From NCBI GenBank assembly GCA_003693705.1, contig RBZT01000676.1, positions 1 to 23,486 of the forward strand: DNA of 23,486 nucleotides, written 5' to 3'. Positions 8,481-17,868 of this stretch are shown piece after piece; position 1 is the first letter of the stretch; each line of letters opens with the position of its first letter. The notes beneath the pieces are model-generated. The model was not told the DNA's origin, made no database searches, and saw nothing but the letters and a program-made list of their open reading frames with translations. This DNA comes from Polymyxa betae (taxonomy: Eukaryota; Endomyxa; Phytomyxea; Plasmodiophorida; Plasmodiophoridae). The position numbers and the translations under genes were made by a program.

Positions 8481-8750
8481 GAATGGGGATCTTTTCCGCT
8501 ACACGAACCGAAGCCAACGGAATGCGTCGTCGTACTGTCTGGCTGGGTGTGGCCCAGTCCGGGACTCATCCCGTTTACTGGCCCGGGCCCGACGACACGA
8601 TCGTCACGAACGCATCGAATTGAAGCGATGGCGCACTGAATGCACCTGGGCACGAATCGTTGCTGCCCCATCGCCGTCTAGCCGACCCTAATCGTGATCG
8701 ACCATGCCTGAAAATCATTCCCTTTTTATCTCATCGTACTGTATGTTAGA
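8481..8750. mobile_element. 270-bp insertion with strong hairpin in the 3' flank of paralogue 1
   Basis: The flanks align contiguously in copy 2 (CTGAGGGAATATGAGCTG at about 10604-10621), so this segment is inserted in copy 1 or deleted from copy 2. GAAT occurs at both edges (8481-8484 and 8751-8754), like a short target-site duplication. Inside is a nested hairpin: GGCCCAGT (8551) against ACTGGCC (8577), enclosing CGGGA-CTCA-TCCCG (8560-8573). It is more GC-rich than its surroundings. No terminal inverted repeats and no ORF of note. Confidence 0.5.
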
Positions 8751-8945
8751 GAATATGAGCTGTCAATGTTGGGCTCTTTTGGGGGGTCACACCGTGGAAT
8801 ATAGCACAACGGATGGGTTACGATCGCGTTTCTGCTCAGATTCGCGATCATTATCTTAAGCAGGTTCGAATCGAATTGCGGAAGTATCGAAATGCCAAAC
8901 AAAAGACATCACATAGTGTAAATTTGTGTAGTTAATGTCGAAGGT

Positions 8946-9458
8946 GGATTGGATAGGATTGGATTTATGTAGGTATTACACCCATAAATAATCATGGGCG
9001 TGGTCTTGCACAGGGCCCGAACCCTTCACGGAATTGTCGAGTTTCATATGTTTACAGGTAACATCGAAATGACGACTTCTTGGATACGGTGACCTTGATG
9101 GGACTCAGTCACTGGGGCGCCTGACCATGTCGAAATGCAGTTCAACCATCAGGAAGCTTTGCTCGCAGGCCGCAGCTTGCTTTCGCCCAAATCCAGGCAA
9201 CTTTTATGAAGGCGTTGCCAGTGTCCAACTAAGAGCACTTGTTGAAGTGAGTGTAGACCTGCAAATTTGAATAGGGTAGTCACTGGACCAATCCATACAG
9301 GGAATCGCAGCCCGTACCCCGCTAACTTCACAATTGGTATTACCCGCTTTGGGATGATGTATTAATAAGGCCAAAAACTCAATGTCTTGACGGCGATTCG
9401 AACCCAGGACCTTGCACGTTGCTGCGCCCATATCAACCAACTACACCAGCTCGGCTCA
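8946..9458 (-). mobile_element. tRNA-derived SINE-like element
   Basis: On the minus strand the head carries a Pol III A box (TGGTGTAGTTGG, 9448-9437) and a B box (GGTTCGAATC, 9404-9395) with tRNA-like spacing. Sequence where the acceptor stem should be does not pair, so it is not a functional tRNA. About 400 bp later it ends in short ATCC-type tandem units (complement of GGATTGGATAGGATTGG at 8946-8962), like a SINE 3' tail. Its edges match the junction where homology of copy 1 ends (about 8940) and that of copy 2 starts (about 9484). No convincing target-site duplication was seen. Confidence 0.65.
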
Positions 9459-9483
9459 AGAATTTTTTGGGATAAATTCGGGA

Positions 9484-10830
9484 AACCGGTGAATTTCCTT
9501 AGATGATGATGCTGGAAACGCTATCTGTTATGCCCCTGACCACCTACAAGCAGAAACGGCCCCTGCATCTATCTTCCCTGGACTCCGACACAGATCTTAG
9601 CCGTCCATCCGCGGCCAGACTGGAATCAGTCCGATACGGACTCCGTGATATTGACCAATTTCGCTGATCGAATGGATCGCTCGATGTCCGAATCAGCCAG
9701 GTGGTACTGCCCCCATGTCCTGTCGCTGACATACTTAACTATCGCTTATAGTGACATGATGACCCCATCCGGGGACCCCATGACCCCATTGATCCCGCGT
9801 CACATCATCGTGGTCGGCGTCGTCTACGGATTCTGTGCGGCCTTGTTCTTGTCGTGGCGGAACGGCCTCCCTCAAGTCCGCCAACTCCAGGTCCTTGGCG
9901 CTGGCGCCGCCGTTCTGGCCACCACGATCCTGTCTGTCACCACCTCCCGAAACCCTAGACCCCAGCTGAAATTTGTCGATAGGCTTCCGGAGTTGTTGTC
10001 GGCCATCCATGTGCCTGTCATCCTCGCCGGCATATGGAGCCGCGGCTGGTTTCGCGCTCTGGCTGCGAGGCCGCGTCCGCCCCACGGCCCCAATCCCGGA
10101 CCCCATTCCGCCTCTTCAACGAAGCGCTCCCATCATCCCGGCGCCGTCCACGCCACCACGTCTGGAACCGCCAACTTTCCACCCGCCGCGAGAGGCCACG
10201 CCCAGCGCCGTACAGCCCCCGCAACCTGCCCAGGCACCCTCAATTTCGAACGTTTTATTTGGCGACAGTTCTCGTCGAAACGTTTCTTCTCGTGTGAGCC
10301 AGTCTCGAAACGTTCTTCGCGTGTGAGCCGGTCTCGAAACCAGCGATCGTCGTCGCGTAGTGGCAATACGGAAGCGTTCGCCGGTTCGGCTGCAGCTACC
10401 ATCACTACGAACTTTTTTAAAGAAATCGATGGCAATTGAAATCGGTATGGACTTGTTACGTTACATCATCTGTATGAGACCATGCTTGTAACATTACTTT
10501 GTAATTGTTCGTGTTCATCTCTGTGAAGGCTTTCTGGTGTGAGATCTTCGATGATAGACGTCGAAGGAAGTGCATCACGTATGAGTTTCGTTCTGCCCTT
10601 AAGCTGAGGGAATATGAGCTGTCAATGTTGGGCTTTTCTGGGGGGGATGACACCGTGAAATATAGCACAAAGAATGAGTTATGCTGGTTACGATCGCATT
10701 TCTGCTCAGATTTGCAAGATTAACTTAAGCAGGTTCGAATCGAATCGCGGAAGTTTCGAAATGCAAAAACAAAATATCATCACATAGTTAAAATTTGTGT
10801 AGCTAATTGCGAACGTTGCCGCTGTGGTGG
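9484..10830 (+). repeat. Duplicated gene block, copy 2 (copy 1 is about 7243-8940)
   Basis: The whole block, from the 5' flank (GGTGAATTCTTTAGATGATG-like start) to the 3' flank (TTTGTGTAGTTAATG-like end), occurs twice in direct orientation. Coding exons are most similar. Differences include the 270-bp insertion and an intact Gly/Cys tail in copy 1, and in copy 2 about 60 bp of extra 3' sequence, a 5-bp deletion and a short internal tandem duplication. Confidence 0.85.
9756..10439 (+). CDS. Membrane-protein paralogue 2, with frameshifted middle and lost Gly/Cys tail
   Basis: Exons 9756-9931 and 9983-10439 give 210 residues; the 51-nt intron (GTCTGT...GTCGATAG) is at the same place and phase as in paralogue 1. 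The first 75 or so residues keep the three hydrophobic segments. At about 10035 five bases present in copy 1 are missing, so the Pro-rich linker is read in another frame (Arg/His/Ser-rich). A tandem duplication around 10285-10326 (two copies of a CGTGTGAGCC(A/G)GTCTCGAAAC-type unit) restores the original frame for SSRVSRS and the following residues. The Gly/Cys tail is deleted and the protein ends FFKEIDGN. It may be a pseudogene or a diverged gene; the open frame survives by compensation. Confidence 0.5.
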   Translation: MMTPSGDPMTPLIPRHIIVVGVVYGFCAALFLSWRNGLPQVRQLQVLGAGAAVLATTILSVTTSRNPRPQLKFVDRLPELLSAIHVPVILAGIWSRGWFRALAARPRPPHGPNPGPHSASSTKRSHHPGAVHATTSGTANFPPAARGHAQRRTAPATCPGTLNFERFIWRQFSSKRFFSCEPVSKRSSRVSRSRNQRSSSRSGNTEAFAGSAAATITTNFFKEIDGN

Positions 10831-10863
10831 AAGGCGCTGTAGGGGTGGCCTGTGATCACTTTG

Positions 10864-10875
10864 TTAGGGTTTAGG
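10864..10875 (+). promoter_or_regulatory. Telomere-like box (TTAGGGTTTAGG)
   Basis: Mixed TTAGGG/TTTAGGG units between paralogue 2 and the right D-E repeat block. A further TTAGGGTTTA lies at 11585-11594. Function is unknown. Confidence 0.45.
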
Positions 10876-10911
10876 TTTGGAGCAGTGAAGATCGGCGACT
10901 ATCTGAAGTGA

Positions 10912-11310
10912 ATTTCGAGAGCATTTCTTCCTCAAAATCGATTCCTTGAGATACCAGTATAAGCTGTTAATAAAAGACACGCTTTATCACCTAACTGGTT
11001 CACATCAGCAATAATGTCTTATCACAAGTTTTGGTAGAATTTTTTGATAATCTGTTTAAGAGAAAGATCGGGAAGGTAAACCGGCGGTGATGCTGGCCGA
11101 TTTCGTCGATTCAAAGTTAGTTGAAAAGCCTCAACGGCGTTTTGTTCGATAAAAATCGGTGTCGTGCACTGAAGATTTCGAGATCATCGCAATAAGCGAT
11201 GCTAGATCTCAAAGAATTTCTGATTCTGCGAGTTCGCCATTTTCAGTTCGGTTGGTCAACTCGGAATGTGGTTGGAAAAGCAGATTATGAAGCTTCTATG
11301 AACAAACATT
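10912..11310 (+). repeat. Repeat block D-E, right copy
   Basis: 10912-11070 matches 6839-6973 directly, and 11134-11310 matches about 6977-7156 in inverted orientation, with some 60 bp of unrelated sequence between the two parts. Together with the left copy it brackets the paralogue pair. Confidence 0.75.
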
Positions 11311-11771
11311 CCAGTTTTTGTCGATATATGTGCAGTTGGAGCTTATGAGGAAGCTTTCTACCAAAGTTAAACGATGTTAAGAGCTAAGCTGTGAGTAAGC
11401 AGGGTGTAATCAGCAGGGCTATCTTGCATGAGTTCTGAGGTAAATGATGGATTCGAGTCCATTGCTGGATTGGGAGGATGCCAAACTGTTAGCAAAGGAT
11501 GACTCAGAGCGTTCTGCTGGGCCCAACCTAAGGATGATTTTCTCTACGAAGGCGGAGAGGTTCCGATCTTTGTAATAACAGCCTATTAGGGTTTACAGCT
11601 CTGCACAGGAAGTCTCTCTGCCGCCAGTTTGCAATACAAAACCATGAGAATCCAATCTAATATTAGACAGCAGCAGTTAACACTTAAATTTTACCTTCCA
11701 TAATGCATTTTGCTGAATTGCAACTTTTCTTTTCGCCGTTAGAATTTCTGAGATGGGGTATCTTTGATGAG
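11311..11771. other. Spacer, no gene seen
   Basis: No supported coding frame, RNA gene or repeat. It contains one telomere-like TTAGGGTTTA (11585-11594). Confidence 0.4.
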
Positions 11772-12113
11772 TCATTCCGCCGCCGCAACGAGATCCAAAT
11801 TTGATTGTGACATAAATCGTTCGAAATCAGAAAGCAGCGCGAAAAGGCTATCCGATTCGCGAAGAGGCTCAAATTCAGTTCATTCAGAGGCGCTGTTAGA
11901 TGCCGCTGAAATTGAAGATTGAATGATGTCTGTATTCAATTCGCAGGCCCCAGCTAAGAGATTATCCCGTGAGAAGTCGTCTATGAGGGACGGCGCTGGC
12001 TGTAAAAGAGCCGCTTGATAAAGTTGATCGATGGGAAATTCCCGGAAAATGTTCATTTTTGTTTCAAATTTTAACGAGATTTTCAAAACGCAATTTTTAG
12101 CATCGAATTCCAA
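11772..12113 (-). CDS. Hypothetical minus-strand coding-like frame with one TGA
   Basis: The frame reads KMNIFREFPIDQLYQAALLQ, then LIDDFSRDNLLAGACELN and SSISAASNSASE, a TGA, then in the same frame FEPLRESDSLFALLSDFERF and NLDLVAAAE before a second TGA at 11772. The acidic and hydrophobic spacing and codon choice look real. A pyrimidine-rich TTCAATTTCAG inside could be a splice acceptor, so the first TGA may lie near an exon edge. It lies upstream of the kinase on the opposite strand. No family was recognised. Confidence 0.25.
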
Positions 12114-12326
12114 TATAATCCATTTGTTGCGTTAGGAAGGCAGTAACTATGCGTAATAATCGGAAAAATCCGGTTATGGTTCATATGACCACAATCGCGA
12201 TTGGAAGTGGATTCGAATCACCGAGCCATAAAAAAAACGCCACAAAAAATACCCAGAATTCAGCCAAGAAAAATCTTATTTGTGGTGGAAAAGTGCGCAG
12301 CCAGAGTCGGCCACGCATTATTTTAA

Positions 12327-12401
12327 TTAATCTTCTTCCATCTTTTCGTCGTCATCATCGTCTTCCATAGACGACTGAAGCTGACGTCGACGCCGACCCA
12401 T
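12327..12401 (-). CDS. Small divergent ORF (24 aa), basic then acidic
   Basis: Its ATG overlaps the kinase ATG on the opposite strand (both use the CATG at 12399-12402). It encodes [20 protein letters not shown] and four more residues. It sits in the 5' leader of the kinase and could be a divergent transcript's first exon or chance. The Asp run comes from a TCATCATCGTC-like trinucleotide pattern. Confidence 0.15.
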   Translation of the reverse strand: MGRRRRQLQSSMEDDDDDEKMEED

Positions 12402-15334
12402 GTCGTCCGGCGGGACGGGGGACGCTCGTACGGATGACGGCAAACAGACCGGCTCGGAGGTGGTCATGCCTGACGCCGCCTTTGTGAAAGTCTCACCGTC
12501 GACTGGCCTCTCGTTTCGTTCGGACGAGATCTATCAGCGTATAGAGATGATCGGCAAGGGCACCTATGGGTCCGTCTGCCTTGGCCGTTTTTTGTTGAAT
12601 CCATCCTTATTGCATTGTCTGAACTTGTTTTGCTTTTCGAGATGAGTAGATGCTGCCTCGCGCTCTTGCTATGCAGGGGCTAATTTGGGTGTTTTTTTGC
12701 TGGGTGCTGAGCCTCGATCTCATAATAATCGGGCTCAGGTCGGTTTACAAAGCGCGGGCGCCGGAAGGGCATTTGGTGGCGCTCAAGAAGGTTCGGATGG
12801 ATTGCGAGAATCAAGGGGTATGGTTTAAGATCTCGCGATTCAATATTTTCTTGTGCTTTTTTCTCTATAAAGATAATTTGCTGTTTTTTCGCTTATTTTG
12901 TTTCTTTTTAGGACTTCTGAAAATTCGTATGTTTCCTTTCGTTATCACATCTTACTCCATTTATGATTTATACTGTTGCTCCGACGTTGCGAGTGATTCA
13001 GTACTATACCTTTGTTTAAAACATCGTTTTCTGCATCGTTTTGCTTTCTGCTTTCTAAGCTTTGCGAACAGTTTCCCATAACAGCTATTCGCGAGATCAA
13101 GATTCTGCAAGCATTGCAACATGAAAATGTCATTCAGCTCGATGATGTCGTCGCTTCGCGGGACTCTGCTGTTTCGCGCAATGGCTCTTCAGTGTTTATG
13201 GTGTTTCCCTTCATGGATCACGATCTAACAGGGCTATTAGAGAATCCTCAGGTTGCAGCATCATGTGCTTTCTTCGTTTACGTTCAGTTTCTCAGTTTTA
13301 TAGTTTTCACCTTTCAACCTCTGCAATGCTAATATCCCTTAGGTTGTGTTGTCGGTTCCACAAATCAAGTTCTACCTGAGGAATATACTTCTTGGATTGC
13401 ATCATGTGCATAAGCGCAAAATACTTCATCGTGATATTAAGGTTAAAGTTTTGCTTCTTTTGTTGAACGGGTTTCTTCCTATTATTTTGCTTACTTTTAT
13501 CAGTGTTTATTCCAACCCATTCTGACTTGGCTATCTTAAGGGACCAAATGTTTTGATATCGAATACGGGTGAAGTAAAGCTGGCTGATTTTGGCCTCGCC
13601 AGATTTGTAAATGACGATGCTGAATACACAGCTAATGTTGTGACATTATGGTATGCTCTTGGCTTTTGTCTTATTATATCGGCTTTCTACCAAGCTCATA
13701 TCATGTTGTTTCTGCTCAGTGTTTTGCATTTGCTGAATGTTAGACTCAGGTATAGGCCTCCCGAATTACTCTTCGGCGCCAAGAAATATAGCACTGCTGT
13801 CGATATCTGGTCGATTGGGTATGTTAAATCGGCATCTTTTTGCTATTACTTATTTTTATTATTATATATTTTTCTTTCTTGAGTTTATGCATGAGCTGCC
13901 AAGTGTGCTTTTCGATGCAATTTATCTTATATATGCTTTTAGTTGTGTGTTTGCCGAGATGCTGACATCTGCACCGGCCTTTCCTGGAGCTACTGAGATC
14001 GACCAGATTGAACGCATATTCAAGGTCTGCGGATCGCCAACACCAGAAACTTGGCCTGGGTTTAGCAAGCTGCCTGGGGCACAGAAGATCAAGTTGAGGA
14101 CCACGTATCCGAGGACATTCAGACAAAAGTTTGGCAAGTATGCAATCTCAATTCACATTTCATCGTTAAGAACCTTTTATAATGCATGTTTGATCATCGA
14201 TTTTGACTGTCGTTATCCTCACTCAGTTGTTTTCTCTTTGAAATTTCGTTTCCTCTTTTGGTTCCTTTTGTTTTCTATTGGTTGTCAACATTATCACTCA
14301 GTTTTTTCTCTGTAAAGTTTCGTTTCCTCTTTTGGTTCCGTCTGATTTCTATTTATCGTCAACATTGTAATGCTTACTTGGTGTTAGCAACTAATTGCTG
14401 TTATGACGAAGTCTCTGTTTTGTTTGGGCTCTTTTTCATCAATATTTCTTGATTGTTTTTACATTCTTCGCTTGATATCAACAGTTTTTCTCTTGCTTGC
14501 GGAGTCACCGATGCTGTTATGTTAATAGGTATGGCGATAAGGGACTAGATCTGCTAGAGAAGCTACTCTGCTTGAATCCTGATGGAAGAATAAGTGCTGG
14601 CGAGGCTCTTCAGCATGATTATTTCTGGACTGAACCATTCCCGATTGATCCAAAGCTGCTTCCTTCGTATTCTCAATCTCACGAATATAAAGCTAGGCTG
14701 CGGAAGCAACAGCGCCAGGTCTTTCTTGCATTTATTTGCTTCTCTTCCTCTTGCTTTATTTTCTTTTCGTGCATTCTTTCATTGTTTGTTTAACGTTCTA
14801 CATCCAGTCTTCACTATATGGCTCTGATTTCATTTCGCTTTTATTTTACATTTTGTTTGGGTTGCGTTGATTACTCTCTTTATTGGTTTTTCGCTGCTAA
14901 TCCATTATTTACAGGAGGCTCTACGGCAACAACAGATACCAAACAAGAGGGCGCGGATCCAAGGTGGTCAAGGACCTCCTCGCAGTCATCATCCTCACCA
15001 TGGCGGATCTCACCACCATCATGTTCCATTGTATCGAAACCCGGATGCTCGTGATCACGGCGGCGGCCAGCATCATCCACATCGCAACCCAGACTCGCGT
15101 TATAACGAGAGCGATTCCCATCAACAGCACGGCCGCAATCCCGACGTCCGTAATCAGCATGGGTACGCCGCCCAGCACGACCGTCCATATCAGCACCATC
15201 GTAATCCCGATGTGCGTGATCGAAATCGGGATCCTGCCCATCAGCAAAAGAGGCCGACCTCCAGTTATCATCACGGCTCACATCCTCATCATCAGAACCC
15301 GCCGCCTCCGGCTCCGCAGCAGACCACCAGATAG
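12400..15334 (+). CDS. CDK9/CDK12/CDKC-type cyclin-dependent kinase, nine exons
   Basis: Exons: 12400-12569, 12739-12817, 13072-13251, 13343-13441, 13541-13650, 13750-13818, 13943-14137, 14529-14718, 14915-15334; 503 residues, all introns GT-AG (91-391 nt). Kinase domain about 46-333: Gly loop GKGTYGSV (52-59), ATP-site Lys73 (ALKK), cyclin-binding helix PITAIRE (85-91), catalytic loop HRDIKGPN with Asp174, DFG at 192-194, T-loop Thr206 in [23 protein letters not shown] is typical of CDK12/13 and plant CDKC; CDK9 has PITALRE. These kinases pair with cyclin T/K/L-type partners in the nucleus and phosphorylate the RNA polymerase II C-terminal domain during elongation. After the domain, a stretch like [18 protein letters not shown] matches the family. 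The tail (365-503) is His- and Pro-rich (24 His) with four RNPD repeats (405, 421, 438, 460). All catalytic residues are present. Sure of family, less sure of subgroup and of the weak GTCCGT donor of intron 1. Confidence 0.93.
14220..14368 (+). repeat. 75-bp tandem duplication inside kinase intron 7
   Basis: The units start with CACTCAGTTGTTTTCTCT (14220) and CACTCAGTTTTTTCTCTG (14295). Both contain TTTCGTTTCCTCTTTTGGTT and end with GTCAACATT. The repeat is inside the longest intron (391 nt) and explains its length. Confidence 0.85.
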
Positions 15335-15722
15335 ATCGTCATCTGCATTAATTCGAGAATTTGCCACGACGACGATCCTTGTGATATCTTTAATACAGTT
15401 TACACGGCACATATATTTACGAACCGACGTCATCACTGCCATGATTTCGACCCACGCCCTGCTCACGCTGGGCGAGCATGTTCATTTTCGCGACCCGGTG
15501 GTTAGCTATTGCTCTCTTCTACAGAACTATCGAGCGTGGTCATGTGATGATCGTTAGAGACGTCCAGGCAAAGATACGTTGAAGAGCTTTCAAAGATACG
15601 TTACGGACACGGGGAGAGAAATATGTGGGGCGGAACTTCCTATTTATCTTTGATGGAAAAATATTGGAAAAATACAACAAAAGATACCTTTTTTACAGTC
15701 TGATTTCACAAAATGACGTTAG
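15335..15722. other. 3' flank of kinase gene, no gene seen
   Basis: Probably the kinase 3' UTR and a spacer. The open frames that run past 15334 here are out-of-frame readings of the His-rich exon. No clear polyadenylation signal or structured RNA. Confidence 0.4.
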
Positions 15723-16398
15723 GCGCAGCCACCTGGGCCGTCCTTAGATCATGAGCTGCACCATGTCTGCGATCGTGCTAATTCTGCCAGCGCCGTTCGC
15801 GAGATGTTTGAAGCTGATACCGACTGCGTAGAGGTCAGCCTGATGCCGTTGAATCCTGCGCTGCCACTGTCAGCCATGGCTGCTGGACGACCTTGTCAAG
15901 GCTTATCGAATTTTATTAAAGCAAATTAACCGCTATCGCTGGTATGACAGATGTCTTTATTTTTGTTCTAAAAGCTGGCAAGCTTCTTAATCTGACAGTC
16001 CCGAATAATATCTTAGAAAATGTAGTGAAGGAAGTGACCGAAGCTGTTTTCGTTAACCTGATTGGTCAGCTGAAGACCATCTATGTGCTATTTGGGATCT
16101 CATACACCTGTACTGCTAATGGCAAAAACGACTCCGAGCCTTGACTGCAAAACATGAAGGTCGTCACGGGGCTGAAAACGTCTAATACAGTTTGAATTTC
16201 ATTAATCAGGCCCGATTCGACCTTATTACTGGACTATCCCCTAAACGGCGTAAACGCAGGTCTAATGACGAAGTCAAATCGGAACCTGATGCGGATATTA
16301 CGAAAAAGGAGATGCGGTCTCGTTCGACCTTGGCCATTGAGCCAATAAATCTTGACGCAGACCTCATTGCGGGAAAACTTTTATATAATAGCTGAACA
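15723..16398 (+). CDS. Possible small multi-exon gene (coding-like exons)
   Basis: Three coding-like frames lie in a row. 15723-15929 includes HVCDRANSASAVREMFEADT and VSLMPLNPALPLSAMAAGRP. The second frame (ATG available at 15944) includes VLKAGKLLNLTVPNNILENV and VTEAVFVNLIGQLKTIY. 16210-16398 includes SPKRRKRRSNDEVKSEPDAD, a likely nuclear localisation signal, and ends at TGA. A phase-compatible GTCAAG...TATGACAG intron could join the first two, and a GTGCTA...TTAATCAG intron the second to the third. The first exon's start is not resolved. No known domain; it might also belong to the 5' part of the LINE relic downstream. Confidence 0.25.
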
Positions 16399-17002
16399 GA
16401 ATCAGCTTTGAAAAAAATCGTGTCACCTGCAGATGCGGCTGAAACAGGAGGCATTAGAAGTGCTCATGTTACGAATCAGAACAATCTTCTGACCGATGAC
16501 TAGGCGCAAGACAATTCGATAATGTAGAAGAGATTTGATGTCTTTGGAATAAAGCACGACCCCATCTAACCCCATGACCCCATCCATATAAGCCTAGTCC
16601 TTAGGCGCCTCCTTTGATAGCACCCAAATCTACTCGTTTTCTTCGCCTATTTTTAAAACTAGTCAAGTTGCAGCAACATCGCAGCATGACATCGAGCTCC
16701 TGTCTGCCCATTGCCAGCGTGAAGTTTGTTAAAGGCGTTTAGCACAGGCCCAACGATTCCAATATCTTCCCTCTCATCGACCCTGCTCCTGAGTTAGGAT
16801 AAACATATCGGCTCCAGCTGATCAAAAAGTAAAGTCAAAAGCATTCGAATAAAACCGTGCAAGCAAGTAACGATTCTTCAAGGGAGCTTCAAATAATCAG
16901 CGTTATCAACAGTGAAAATTCGCCAATTCAGAAACAAATGCGACGGTCTGATAATGGTGGTGACATGATACGACCCTGCATAGACGGGATCGTTGTAGAT
17001 GA
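16399..17002. other. Spacer, possibly heavily decayed LINE sequence
   Basis: No supported reading frame. If the element at 17003 once had a reverse transcriptase domain, it would have been here, but I could not recognise any of its motifs. Confidence 0.35.
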
Positions 17003-17868
17003 TTAAGCCTTCATGATCAACAGTTTGTTGTAGATGAAGCCATCGATCTTGTTTCGTCTTGTATACTAACGCCTTGAGAGGTGCTCGCTGATATTTGCAG
17101 GTTGATGAATCTTGACCAAACTAACCATGAAAAATTCCGACTCTCTGCCGCCTTCGCACGTCTGGCCATTCAACTTCATTAAATTCGACAGTTTATAAGT
17201 TCGGCGAATAGAGTTTATACTCTCTCCAACACCTTCACAGCGATACTTTATATTTTTACAGACCGTCCATCATGTATACAGCAACTCCATACATTACCAT
17301 ACAAATACACAGGCTCGATTGTCCATCATGTAGCCGAGAAACTTGCAGAACTCCAGCAAAATAATACTGTGAGCTGCATTGAATCCCGAGGCACTCGAAG
17401 GAAATCGCGGAAAGGGACCAAATAGATGACCTCGCAAAAACAGCTGCAACGAAATCGATCATGACCCAATGATCTCGTTCTAAAAGCTGCAACTTAAGAA
17501 AAGTGAGAAGAAAAGTCTTCGGACTTTTTTAAACAGCAATGTTAATCGAAGCAGATTTGCCAACAGCCCCGATCGAGTCAATGGATATAGAGCAGTACAC
17601 CGAACAAAGAACATCAAGCTACGAATTAACATCTATTACTATACCGAGCACGAATGGTCATACACGGCCCCGAATACTTCATAAGGAAATATGTATGGAA
17701 TTAGAAGATACATGTCGATATTGTAACCGACAAACAGAAACCATTGAGCATCAACTCATAAAGTGCAAAACTTTAAAGAAAGGCTTAAAAAAGCATCTCG
17801 AGAAGAAAACACCCAGATGGGAATCACAGACTTTAATACATCACTGTACAGACAAGAGAGATTTATGA
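17003..17868 (+). mobile_element. Decayed non-LTR retrotransposon (LINE) 3' end: RNase H plus zinc-knuckle
   Basis: One plus frame runs from 17003 to about 17400 with a TGA and a TAA inside: KFRLSAAFARLAIQLH, ILYIFTDRPSCIQQLHTLPY, GSIVHHVAEKLAELQQNN. FTD is the RNase H Asp strand. After a frame change, LH-stop-IPRHSKEIAERDQIDD followed by LAKTAATKS matches the RNase H block W-I-P-G-H-S-G-I-x-G-N-E-x-A-D-x-L-A-K, with TGA where Trp is expected. The ORF at 17539-17868 then gives NGHTRPRILHKEI and CRYCNRQTETIEHQLIKC, the C-x2-C...E-T-I-E-H-x4-C knuckle found at the end of LINE reverse transcriptases (zf-RVT type). The order RNase H then knuckle fits I/Tad-like LINE clades. Inactive: stops, frameshifts, no recognisable reverse transcriptase. 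Confidence 0.75.

Noticed and set aside
8855-8880. GGTTCGAATC-like B boxes in the 3' flanks of both paralogues (about 8865 and 10732)
   Set aside because: No A box or cloverleaf around them; probably chance.
9380-9458. Functional tRNA gene on the minus strand
   Set aside because: A and B boxes are present, but the expected acceptor stem does not pair and the T stem has mismatches. A SINE head fits better.
14880-15557. Long open frames on both strands over the kinase's last exon (133 aa minus, 197 aa plus)
   Set aside because: They are out-of-frame readings of the His/Pro-rich repeat exon. The frame continuing the kinase domain is the supported one.
2298-17420. TGA as a Trp codon (nuclear code change)
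   Set aside because: Two TGAs fall where Trp is expected, but both are in decaying repeats or a dead LINE. The kinase and other good genes use TGG for Trp and have no internal TGA, and the 89-aa gene ends with TGA.
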